From positions 1,176,281-1,240,280 of the forward strand of contig SSBO01000013.1 of NCBI GenBank assembly GCA_005281725.1: a stretch of DNA of 64,000 nucleotides. The letters are read 5' to 3'. This DNA comes from Wuchereria bancrofti. Its lineage: Eukaryota; Nematoda; Chromadorea; Rhabditida; Onchocercidae. Below, piece by piece: positions 1-9,355 of this stretch (position 1 is its first letter; every line of letters begins with the position of its first letter). The position numbers were made by a program, and so were the translations under genes. The notes below the pieces were generated by a model. The model searched no databases and was not told the origin of the DNA. It was given only the letters and a program-made list of their open reading frames with translations.

Positions 1-745
1 ATTTCTTCTGGTTCGTCATTGTTGTCAAAATCGTATTCCCATTGTGGCCAACTGATTTCTCCTTTTACTAGCCACGACGGTCCATGCCACCATGGTGTAA
101 AACTTCTAAGTTGTTTTGGGTTAAGACCTCTGGTTGCCACGTCTACAGGGTTATCTTCTGATGGAATATAACGAAAGATAAATCTCATTTTACGTATTTC
201 CTCGACCCGATTTTGAACAAATCTTGGTAATAGGTTAGAATGGTTTTTTATCCAATGTAAAGCACATTTAGAATCTGACCATAAAATTATATTGACGATA
301 TCCAGCTGTGTCATGACAAATTGCGCTGCTCGCGTTCCGATGAGTATGGCTATCAGTTCTAGACGCGGTATTGCCATTCCTTTGATAGGAGCAATACGGG
401 ATTTGGCAAAGATAAGCGATGATTTTGTTCCTTGTATTTGCTGACTCACTAGGTACACTGCTGATGTGTATGCTACGCTTGAAGCGTCAGTGAATACATG
501 TATTCCAATTAAACTTGTAGAAGCTGTGACAAATCGCGGTAAGTTTTTTACAACTGTTAACCATTCGGCGATGAGAAATTTCCATTGTTTGTGGTCTTGC
601 TCATCTAATATTTGATCCCAAGAGTTATTCTTCTTCCACGAGTGTTGTAAGGATAATTTAAATCTTACCATTATTGGAACTAGAAATCCTAGTGGGTCGT
701 ATTGTGATGCAACGAATTGTAAAATCGTTCTTTTTGTTAATTCTT
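1..745 (-). pseudogene. BEL/Pao connection and RNase H region fragment
   Basis: A long minus-strand frame continues from about 745 to the left edge. It reads [20 protein letters not shown] (the conserved region after RT in Pao elements). It then shows the RNase H acidic residues in order: FTDASSVAY near 490, PRLELIA near 365, and [11 protein letters not shown] near 275. Past that comes [15 protein letters not shown] and a block of W-rich residues (PWWHGPSWL) that precedes integrase in this family. The block is open for roughly 245 codons, so it may have decayed less than the RT part. It is out of frame with the preceding segment near 745. The integrase is not in the window. Confidence 0.85.
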
Positions 746-857
746 GCTCATTACTTGGATAACGTCTTGATAGGGATTCCATGAAATGCCAAGGATTTTC
801 GTATTTTTTCTGATTGCTCGATCTTGCTGAGGCAATTTTGCATAGAATTCTTCATCG

Positions 858-1464
858 TTAGATAAAAATTCCCTTAGATTCATTGAAGATGGATTTCATT
901 TCCGTGTATTTTTCTAACGCATCCTGTGTTCCATTTGATGATACAATAACATTGTCTACATAAAGGTTTCTCTTTATTTCTGAGGCTAATTCACCATCAT
1001 GATTTTCCAAATGATAATTCAGAGTAGCTGATAATAAAAACGGGGATGATATTATTCCAAACGGAATTCTTCTAAAACGGTAACATTTTATATTCTCGTT
1101 GGATACCCTTCCTTCTACTTCTTTTAGCCAAAGGAATCGAGTACAATTTCTCAATAATTTTGAAGGGTGTAGTTCTATTTGTTCAAAAATGCTTTTTCAA
1201 TATCAGCTGTAATTACTCCTTTCATCATTCGAAAACATAATAACACACCTACAAGATCTGAAAGGTTAATTGCTCCTCGATATAATACTTCATTCAAACT
1301 TTTCATCCCCTTTATATGTACTGAAGCATCATACACAAATCTTAGCTTGATACAAACATCTTACCAGGATTACAAACATCATGATTTGGCATGTAATGAA
1401 TGATTCCATCTTGATTCATTTGTGATTGTATTTCTTCGATTAAGCCAGAACGTAGTTGATCTTG
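858..1464 (-). pseudogene. BEL/Pao reverse transcriptase fragment, frameshifted
   Basis: Minus-strand translation in shifting frames gives RT features. These include YDASVHIKGMKSLNEVLYRG near 1270-1330, the catalytic-region motif TADIEKAF near 1195, [13 protein letters not shown] near 1060, and the active-site box YVDNVIV near 950 (the YVDD-like motif; YVDN is a known variant in Pao elements). A frameshift around 1185 separates EKAF from the following [10 protein letters not shown] block. Another frameshift around 870 breaks the frame after IFNES. No continuous RT polyprotein can be read, so this is a relic. Confidence 0.87.
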
Positions 1465-2071
1465 CCCTATCATAGTCTCTTACTAGCTGTAGGGCACTTC
1501 CCTTTAGACAAGAAACTAAATAATTTAACTTTTGTATATCGGGTATATTTTGAGAGTGTACAGAGGCTTCGAAACTACTCCAGAACTCTCTCCATGTTTT
1601 AGGATCACCGCTGAATGTTGGCAATGACAATTGAGGCAAATTAACTACTGGACGACATTCAGTTATACTGTGTTCCTTACTTCGTGTTAAGCGTTTAAGA
1701 GCTAACTCGGTATCGTCTTTATACATTGATAAGGTTATAATAGTATCCGTACCTATGTTGATTAAATTTAAAATACCTCTATCATCAGTTGCCATTTCTT
1801 CATATTTCTCTTCTTTCTTCCTTTCCGACATTGGGGTTTGTTGAATGTATTCCAACCATTTGTCGTTGATTTTTTCAAGAGTACCGACGTACTTTTCGAG
1901 GCGGATCAATTTTTCCTTGATGATTCTTGCTTTCGTTTCGTATTGCTGGCATAATACTTCTATTGGCGACTTTCGGTCTAACGGAGTTAGATTTATTTGT
2001 CGTATTTTATCGAGGGGTTCCTCGAGATTTGCTTTTACTGATTTTGCTCTTACAATTATGCTGGCAGACAT
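1465..2071 (-). pseudogene. Pao-type gag N-terminal fragment (DUF1759-like)
   Basis: The open frame starts at an ATG at 2071 and reads about 200 residues of Pao gag-like sequence. An N-terminal helical region is followed by the family hallmark: LPTFSGDPKTWREFW, then SFEASVH, then LNYLVSCLKGSALQLV. In intact elements this gag region continues into a CCHC knuckle and protease. Here, after VRDYDRA, the sequence switches at about 1465 to RT-like sequence, and the residual open frame to 1379 is read in the wrong frame. The product is therefore a truncated gag relic. The ATG is chosen because it follows a leader that contains a primer-binding-site-like TGGCAGTCG. Confidence 0.85.
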
Positions 2072-2335
2072 ACTTCACCTCGTGCACCAAAAACTTTGTC
2101 GTGAAATGTATCGACTGCCAGATATTTTATTTTGCCTCAAACTTGGGTAATTAAACCAACAAATAACATTATAACAACGCGTAACGAATAGATATAATAT
2201 AATTATAAAACACTAAAATATTATCAAAAACCACTCAAAAACGTAGAATGAATAACAGTAGTGGGGATAGTTGGTTAGTTTATATACAGAACTAAACTGA
2301 CAAGCGGGTGTCCGGCGGAGAACATTTGATTGATG
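2072..2335 (-). repeat. Probable 5' LTR and leader of the BEL/Pao element
   Basis: Directly upstream of the gag ATG (minus strand) lies a possible primer-binding site, TGGCAGTCG, at about 2113-2121. Further out is a TATATAAAC box at about 2274-2282 and a GC-richer segment beginning TGTTCTCCGCC near 2327. A TATA box roughly 150 nt before the primer site fits an LTR with U3-R-U5 order. No second LTR is present in the window, so the boundaries are guesses and the TG start is provisional. Confidence 0.45.
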
Positions 2336-2535
2336 TAAACAAAGATTGCTAACAAGGGGTTTTTTGTTCTGTTAGAAAAAGTAATTAGTATAATGGCTTA
2401 AAGATCTAGATATAGATTAATTGCAAATGCGAAATTATTTGGTGATTGACTTATCAGACATCTGGCAAAAAATATTAGGATTTGAATGTAATTTAAATGT
2501 GTCATCTTTACGACAGTTTCTAATACGACTTCATT

Positions 2536-3110
2536 AGTCCGGTTTATAGAACCGGTTTGCTGATTCATTTTGTTGTTTCAGGCAAGGCTATGGTAGTCTG
2601 AATTATAAAATCCTTAGGTTTTGTTGTCTCTGGTACGATTTCGGCTGTTTCAATTACAGAATCTCCAGGTTTGCTAATCCGTTTTGTTGCTTCGGATAAG
2701 GTTTTAGTGGTTTGAGTTACAAAACTTTAAGGTTTTGTTGTTTCTGGCACGACCTCGGTTAATCGAATTATTAATCTTCGGGTTCACTGATTCGTTTTGT
2801 TGTTTTGGATAAGATTTTGGTGGTTTCTGAAGGTTTACTGATCGCTTTTGCTGTCTCCGGTGATTTCGGTTATTTGAATTGTGAAATTTTCAGATTCACT
2901 GGTCTGTTTTGTTGCTTCAAAAAAGGCTTTGGCAATTTCAGTTACAAAATGCAGAGGTTCACTGGTCCGGTTTGTTTTTCTGTCAAGGTTACTGTAGTCT
3001 GAGTTACAAAACCGTTGAATTTTGTTGTTCCTGGTACTATTTCGGTTGTTTGAATTATGGGATCATCAGGTTCACTGATCCATTCTATTTCTGATAAGGC
3101 TTTTGTTGTG
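2536..3110. repeat. Degenerate tandem repeat, about 58-bp half-units in a roughly 112-bp composite
   Basis: Two related motifs alternate. One resembles TTCACTGATCCGTTTTGTTG, occurring near 2545, 2672, 2780, 2892, 2954 and 3067. The other resembles TTTGTTGTTTCTGGTACG, followed by TTTCGGTTGTTTGAATTA, near 2620, 2735 and 3020. Copies diverge by substitutions and small indels. It is moderately GC-rich and lies just outside the presumed LTR. It is not coding in any long frame. Confidence 0.75.
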
Positions 3111-3509
3111 GAAGCAAAATTTCTCTTGGAAGATTTGATAATTTATTATTTCGGGAGAAGTTGATTGCAGGGAGATTCGTTGAATGTAGATGTAAGTACG
3201 TAACAGAGGAAGAGAATAATCCTTTATTAACAGAAGCAACCGTACAATCTTGATAGATCCAACAAAAACTGATGCATTATATAAGATGTGGGAGTGGTTT
3301 ATAATCAGACAAAGAAAAAATCGTTTAGACATGATAATGAGTTACTTGAACAATAGGTTACAATGAACAATAGTTACAATGAAAGGGATTGCATGGATAT
3401 CACACAGAACTTACATTGAATGGCAACTATAACTGGTTACAATAGACATTAAATGGTGAATGCTCATAGCATAGGATTGTTATAAGATCAAAGGTCAGCT
3501 AAACGAGTG
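3111..3509. other. Spacer left of the N; nothing recognised
   Basis: About 400 bp of non-repetitive sequence of intermediate composition between the tandem repeat and the N. No gene or element was recognised. Confidence 0.6.
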
Positions 3510-3510
3510 N
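3510..3510. other. Assembly gap (single N) without flanking duplication
   Basis: One ambiguous base. Unlike the other four N positions, the sequence after it does not repeat the sequence before it. Composition changes from moderately AT-rich on the left to extremely AT-rich on the right, so the join is less secure than the others. Confidence 0.7.
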
Positions 3511-3926
3511 ATATTTGTTAATTAACTGATAAAATTATTAATTGTAAAATTATTAATCGCATTAATTAATTGACAAAATTATTAAATGTGTAATGTTATA
3601 TCTGTTTTTTCTTTTTTCTAGCAAAAAACAAAAATTGATATTTTTAAGATTATAAAATGTGAGATACTTCAGAAATTTTTAGGTAAAATTATTTTAGCGA
3701 TGATTAAGTTTTATCATATCATTTCATGCATTTCTTCATAAAATGTTAATTATATAGAAGAAAGAGAACGATATTTTTGACTTCATTTATTTCCTTAGCA
3801 GTACTTAATTTTTACGAAAAAGGGAGAGAGAGTGAGGGAGGATAAATAAGGAGGAGAAAACGCGCCTTTAGGTTTGAACAAAATGTACGACTATTAAAAG
3901 CAGAAAATGATGAATGAAAAGACCAT

Positions 3927-3978
3927 AGGCCTAGTGTGCATCTATATTAGTTCAGGCCTAGTCTAGATGTATTAGTTC
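3927..3978. repeat. Two-copy tandem repeat, 27 + 25 bp
   Basis: Two adjacent units both begin AGGCCTAGT and end ATTAGTTC (3927-3953 and 3954-3978). They differ by a 2-bp indel and a few substitutions. Confidence 0.8.
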
Positions 3979-6864
3979 TATCGTGGGATATGAAACTTCC
4001 CAACACCCAATTGAGATGGAAAATCGAATTTTTGCTATCTTGCAAAATTGACACCATACATTGTGATTGCGCCTTAGCAATTATATCTCAGAAAATTTCC
4101 TCTCTCTTCTTCCCATATCATTTCCTCCCTTTATCTTTCCCTTTTTGTCAAAAATCAGACAAATTTCAGTTTCAGCAAATTATTTTACATTATATAAATA
4201 ATATTTAGAAATTAGTCGATTACTTTTTAATAAATTTCAATGAAAAACGTTGAAAAGAAAAAAAGTGTTCCTAATATAAAGTAATAAGTTTAAATGTTAA
4301 AAAAAGGGAAAAATTATCTAACTGTTGCTTTCAAAAGAAAGAAAAAAGTTTAGAAAATTGGAATTAAAAAAATCTTTCATTGTTTCAAATTCAAATTCAA
4401 AGAAAAATAATGATTTAAATTAAATGAATTTAAGTAATAAGCCATTTTTTGCATATTTTTTCTTTTTATCATTCCAGCATGAAATGCTTAATAATGCACA
4501 AATATTAAATATATCAAATTAATTTTTGAATTTCCATTCTTTTCAATAACTGATAATTTTAAGGTTTTTTCTAAAAAAAAAATGGTGAAAATTAAAATTT
4601 TTATGGCAAATAATGAAAAGTAAAAGGGGTAGAAAAAGAGAGAGGGAGAGAAGGAGGAGGAAAAGAAGATAGAGATATTGATGAATATGAAGGAAATAAT
4701 GATTTCAATGTTTGATTTATTATTTTCGTTTTTTTTTTTTTTTTTTTAAGATACAAAGTTATTTTATTTGCTGATTCTTTTGATAATGGAAGATTGCAAA
4801 GATAGAAAGAAGGAGGAAGAGGAAAGTGAGAGAGAAGAAGAAGAAGGATTGTTCATGTTTTGTTATTTGAATGTAAATTTTGTCATTAAAAATTGAATGT
4901 AAGTATTGCATTGAAATTATTTCCATTAAATGAATGAATTTAAGGTTGAATTCATTTAATATATAGCTTAAGAAATAATCTGATTTAAATTTATAATTTT
5001 GAAGGTAATCCATGAAGAATTGAATTGTAGATATTGATTTTTTGTTGATTTAAATACCAAATTTTGACTTGACTGTATATTTTTCTAAGTTTCAAAATTC
5101 TTATTTTTTAAATCTCATATTCATCTCGTAAAATTCATTAAAAAATTTTAAAATTCATGAAAATTTGATATGAAAGTTCTGAAAATTTGACTAACTAAAT
5201 AAAATTATGCAAGTTATTAGCCTAGCTTACTAATGAGTTTAAAAATTTTTTCAAATCAATCTTTACAAATTGTCATCCGAATGTTGTAAACTTAAATGTT
5301 TGAATATTCTAAAATATGCAAATGATTAATAAGTTAAAAGTATCATAATTCACATCGTAATTTTGAATGATAATGGCGCAATTAAACTTTTTCCCAAAAA
5401 ATAATTAACAAAAAAATTGAAAATGTAATCAAGCTATGAAGTAATGAATTAATGTAAAATATTTTTAAATAAAATTATAGCTAATTAAAATTAAAAATTG
5501 TTCTTACACATCCGAGAGGCATTAACAAATAAAATGCATGAAAGTATGTTCGCAATAAATTCGAAAATGGAAGATTACAATTAGTAATGAAATTAAGAGT
5601 TGGAATTATCAAGAGACGGTAAATTCAGACTAGAAATTAGCGGAAAGTGATAAGTTTAAGAGAAATTAATGAAAAGCTATAAATTGGGAAGTTTATAAAT
5701 TAATATGAAGCGGTAAATTTCACAGCAGACGATTACACAATAAATTTTGACTAACTAAACTCTCTCAAGACTGACACACACAGGCAGATATAGACAGACA
5801 CATTTGAGTAATTTTCATTAGAAAATGGAAAAAAATTATTGGAAAAAAATTTTAAAAAAATACTGAAAATAAAAAAGAATTGAAAAATGAAACGTTTAAA
5901 TAATGGTGAAAATAGGAAAAAATGGTGTTTTTATTTTTTTTCTTCATTTTAATTATTTTTGACTTTAATCCTAAGTTTAATTAAGTTTGATCAAAGTAAT
6001 AATTTTAAAATTTTAATTGCAATCATTTTTAAAATCTCTTTTCATTAATTAGATCAAATGATAATGATAAATAAGAAAATCGATGATAGATTAAATTCGC
6101 CAGGATACATTTATATTTTTTAAATACTATTTTGGTTTGGAATATGTATATATGCTTTAAATTCAAGCATAGTTAATGTATTTGATTTAAAATAAGTTCA
6201 AATGCATACTTTTAGCATTTTTTCTTGGCTACATTGTTTTTTCAAACTTTTTCTTTTTTTAAATAATTTTGCTTTATATGTATTTATATGCATAGCAATA
6301 ATGCAGCTGACCAAAATAAATTTTAAATCATTGAGTTGATGGTTAAAGGAAAAAAGAAAAAACGAATCTTTAAACAAAATTCTAAGAAAAGGAGAAAAAG
6401 CATAGTTTTCTTGGCCAAGAAGCTAAGATTTTTTGGCTAAAAAAAAGCTAGGAACAACCTTATATTTGATTACTTGACTACATTTCTTATTGTAACTCTT
6501 ATTATCTTTTTAATTTTCTCACTTTTTTTAAAAAATATATTTTTGTATTCTATAATTTTTTTAGAAGTTTTTCATAACAAAAATTGCAATTACAATTCAA
6601 TCATAGTAGTGATAATGATAAGGATAATGGTTCGATTAATGTGGCAGTAGTGATTAAAAAAAGAAATTAATTGAATAAAAAAAAGAGCATTAAGGATTAC
6701 ATAATTATCATAATAGTAAAATTTTTCAGTAAATTAATATTATCAGTTTGTTTTTCATTGGTCAAATTTGAGTTTTTTATTGCTTTATTCTTTAAGTTTC
6801 TTTCAAGTCGAATTTATAATGAAATCAAATAAAAACAAAAGAAAGCTGCGTTGTACTTTAATCA

Positions 6865-7200
6865 GAATTTGATAATAAGGCACTATCATATTTTTATTTA
6901 ACTATATTTCTTATTTTAATTCTTCTATGTTATGCTTTTACTTATTCTCATGCAAATTAAAATAATTTTTCAGGATTTGATAATAAGGCACTATTAGATT
7001 CGTATTATATTTTTATCAGGATTTAATATTTCATGCGAAACGATATTTTTTCTTAATTGACCTATAAAATTTCTTTTCAGAATTTGATGACAAGGCACTA
7101 TCAGATCCGTATTTAGCTATATATTTTCGTCTAATTCTTATATGTTATGTTTTTGCTCGTTCTCATGCAAATTACAATAACTTTTTTTTTTTTAATTGAC
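6865..7200. repeat. Degenerate tandem repeat, about 107-bp unit, three copies
   Basis: The phrase ATTTGATAATAAGGCACTAT recurs with small changes at about 6867, 6974 and 7081. Copies 1 and 3 also share a trailing segment (TATGTTATG, then TTCTCATGCAAATTA). Spacing is 106-108 bp. Not coding. Confidence 0.75.
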
Positions 7201-8923
7201 CCATTAAAATCAGACAAGAACGACAATGCAAAAATAAAAATAAAAGTAAAACAGAACAAACTTTTTAATGAATTATCCAATATTTGCATCATTTATACAA
7301 TAATACATTTAATGCATAAAGAAAAAAGGCATTAACATACGTACTATGTGTAAATTATTTTTAGTAATATATGAATAAAATTTAATTCATTTTGTCAACT
7401 ATATTGTTTAAATAATAGTGAATTACTTTTGCTACTATACATATATATATATGTATATTAATTATAGCATTATAATTGCTTATTTAATATTAAAAAAAAA
7501 GTTTATATAACAATAATATAACCGGATGGGAAATTCTTTTTTTATCGAGCAGAATTAGGGTTAAGAAAACACGGGGATAAAAATAATTTCATACAAAATT
7601 GATGAATTCAAATTTAACCCACCTTTTCGTTTTTTTTTACAATTTAAATCTTCTTACTTCTATCAAATTTTAGGTTTTCTTCGTTCCTTTTCTATTTTTT
7701 TTCCTTTTTTTGCATATATGCAATTTGAAGTAATCGATTGTAAAATCATAAAATTGTAAAATTAACAAAAAAAAAGGATTGTAAGAAAGTCTCAAAAGAA
7801 ATGCAAAAATTGAAATATTGTCATAATAAAGAAGCAAAGGGTGAACAGAAAATTTGATAATATATGAATTAAAATTTATTTGAACGTATTTATTAAATCT
7901 TTCCCTAATATTTTTTAACTCTTTTTTCCCCTCATTATTTGAATAATTTTTTTCGAAAAAAAGCAAGATAAACAAAAAACATGAAAAAATATCAATTGAA
8001 ATCACAATGCTGCAATTAAATTACTGTTGGAAAAATTTTTACAAAAATTGCAGTGTGTAAGGCGAATAATCTCAAAAATAAGAAAGGCAAATAATGAAAG
8101 AAATGAAATAATTTGAAATGATTTTTTTCCATATTTTTTTATGGAATAAATTAATAAGTAATAGAAAACAGCAATGAAACAAGCAAAACAAAAATAAGAA
8201 ATTAAAATGAAAATAAAAAACGATTGGCAAAGGAAAAATTTTTAATAAACAGAAAAAAATAAAAAATAGTTACGAAAACTTTTGCAAGAATGACAATAAA
8301 AATTATGGTAACAATGAAGTGCTATTTTGAAATGTTTTACTTAACTTAAACCGATTATGTTTTCTAGGAAATAAATGCCTAACCAAATATCATATTTATT
8401 TGTTACTGATAAAATCATATCATTTTATTTTTCATTTTTTATTTTCATCAATCGCATAATTATTAATAGTCAGATGACGAACATGAAAAAGTAATTAAGG
8501 AAAATTAAATGAAAAATTTTAATGATAAAAGCATTTTGAATAAACAAACAAATATGCAAACAAACAAACAAACGAGAAGACAAACAAGCAAAGAAATAAA
8601 CAAATAAACAGACAAATTAATAAACAAAAGAAGTGAAAAACTGAAATATTAAAAGAAAGAATGAAATAAAATGAAAGAAAAGTGGAAAGGGAAAAAAAAG
8701 AAAGAGAATTACAATATTAATATGTACATATTTTTATAATTTTTCATTTATAAATATATCACAGAAGAAGCTTTGATCACAAAAAAAAAGGAAAAAGCAT
8801 AAATTTTAATTTGAAATAATAAACATTTATATAATATAATACATATTGGAAAATGTATTTATTAATTAAATAAATTTCTAACTAATTTCGAATAAATCTT
8901 TTTTACTTAATAAATAAATTTTT

Positions 8924-8929
8924 TTTATT
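8924..8929 (-). promoter_or_regulatory. Candidate polyadenylation signal of the EVI5-like gene
   Basis: AATAAA on the minus strand, about 170 nt past the stop codon. In such AT-rich DNA the hexamer occurs often by chance, so the assignment rests on distance only. Confidence 0.3.
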
Positions 8930-9009
8930 TAATTGGAAAATAAAGAGCAAAAAAATAAACTTTTTTTTCTCATCAATTAACAATAATAAAAGCATAAAAA
9001 AGGCTTTTA

Positions 9010-9037
9010 AATTAATTAATCAATTGATTAATTAATT
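9010..9037. repeat. 28-bp perfect palindrome in the presumed 3' UTR
   Basis: TTAATTAAT arms meet at a central CAATTG. The two halves are exact reverse complements from 9010 to 9037. It lies 61 bp past the stop of the EVI5-like gene and could fold in the transcript. It could also be a by-product of AT-rich composition. Confidence 0.7.
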
Positions 9038-9097
9038 AACAAACTAATCAATTAATAGTTTGTATCAAAAAGAAAAGAAAAGAATTGATGAAGCCTA

Positions 9098-9355
9098 TTA
9101 TGATGTATCACTTGTTTGAAAACCACTATCCGTTGTATCATTGCCATCTTCTTCTTCTAGCATTCGTCCCACATCGTCTTTCAATTGATCTTTGATGTTA
9201 CCACAATTTGGCATAATACCATTTTCTTTCACTAATTTATCTGAAAGTTCCGGAAGTTCCGGAATTCGAACTTGCATATCGGCAATTAATGTTGTTAATT
9301 CATCACTTGTAATAGAAACTGCATCACCGCTAACATGTGAACCAATTGCGCCTGT
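9098..9355 (-). CDS. evi5: EVI5-like exon 21 (C-terminus and stop)
   Basis: Residues 930-1014 then TAA. It starts TGAIGSHVSG after acceptor TTTACAG, and continues with a Leu/Glu-rich stretch (IPELPELSDKLV). It ends with an acidic, Ser/Thr-rich tail finishing DSGFQTSDTS. The tail has no specific family motif that I recognise. Confidence 0.92.
   Translation of the reverse strand, partial: TGAIGSHVSGDAVSITSDELTTLIADMQVRIPELPELSDKLVKENGIMPNCGNIKDQLKDDVGRMLEEEDGNDTTDSGFQTSDTS

Larger units (their letters stand above)
1..2335 (-). mobile_element. Degenerate BEL/Pao LTR retrotransposon (5' portion, cut by window edge)
   Basis: Reading the minus strand from high to low coordinates gives a probable LTR, a short leader, a gag start, reverse transcriptase and RNase H, which is the BEL/Pao order. 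The gag N-terminus, the YVDN RT box and the RNase H/A17-type downstream block are all of Pao type. The element is not intact: frames shift at about 1185, 870 and 745, and the gag frame runs straight into RT sequence near 1465, so the rest of gag, the zinc knuckle, the aspartic protease and the RT N-terminus are missing. Integrase and the 3' LTR would lie left of the window, if present. It is more GC-rich than the spacer to its right. The class is confident; the exact ends are not. Confidence 0.88.
3511..9097. other. AT-rich spacer downstream of the EVI5-like gene
   Basis: About 5.6 kb with homopolymer runs, short low-complexity open frames and no splice-consistent exon. It contains a two-copy 25-27 bp repeat (3927-3978) and a roughly 107-bp tandem repeat (6865-7200). 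The right end, from about 8900 up to 9097, is probably the 3' UTR of the EVI5-like gene. Confidence 0.6.

Noticed and set aside
7670..8005. 111-codon open frame, minus strand
   Set aside because: Phe/Ile/Tyr/Lys-rich, homopolymer-driven and downstream of the gene's stop; no domain or signal.
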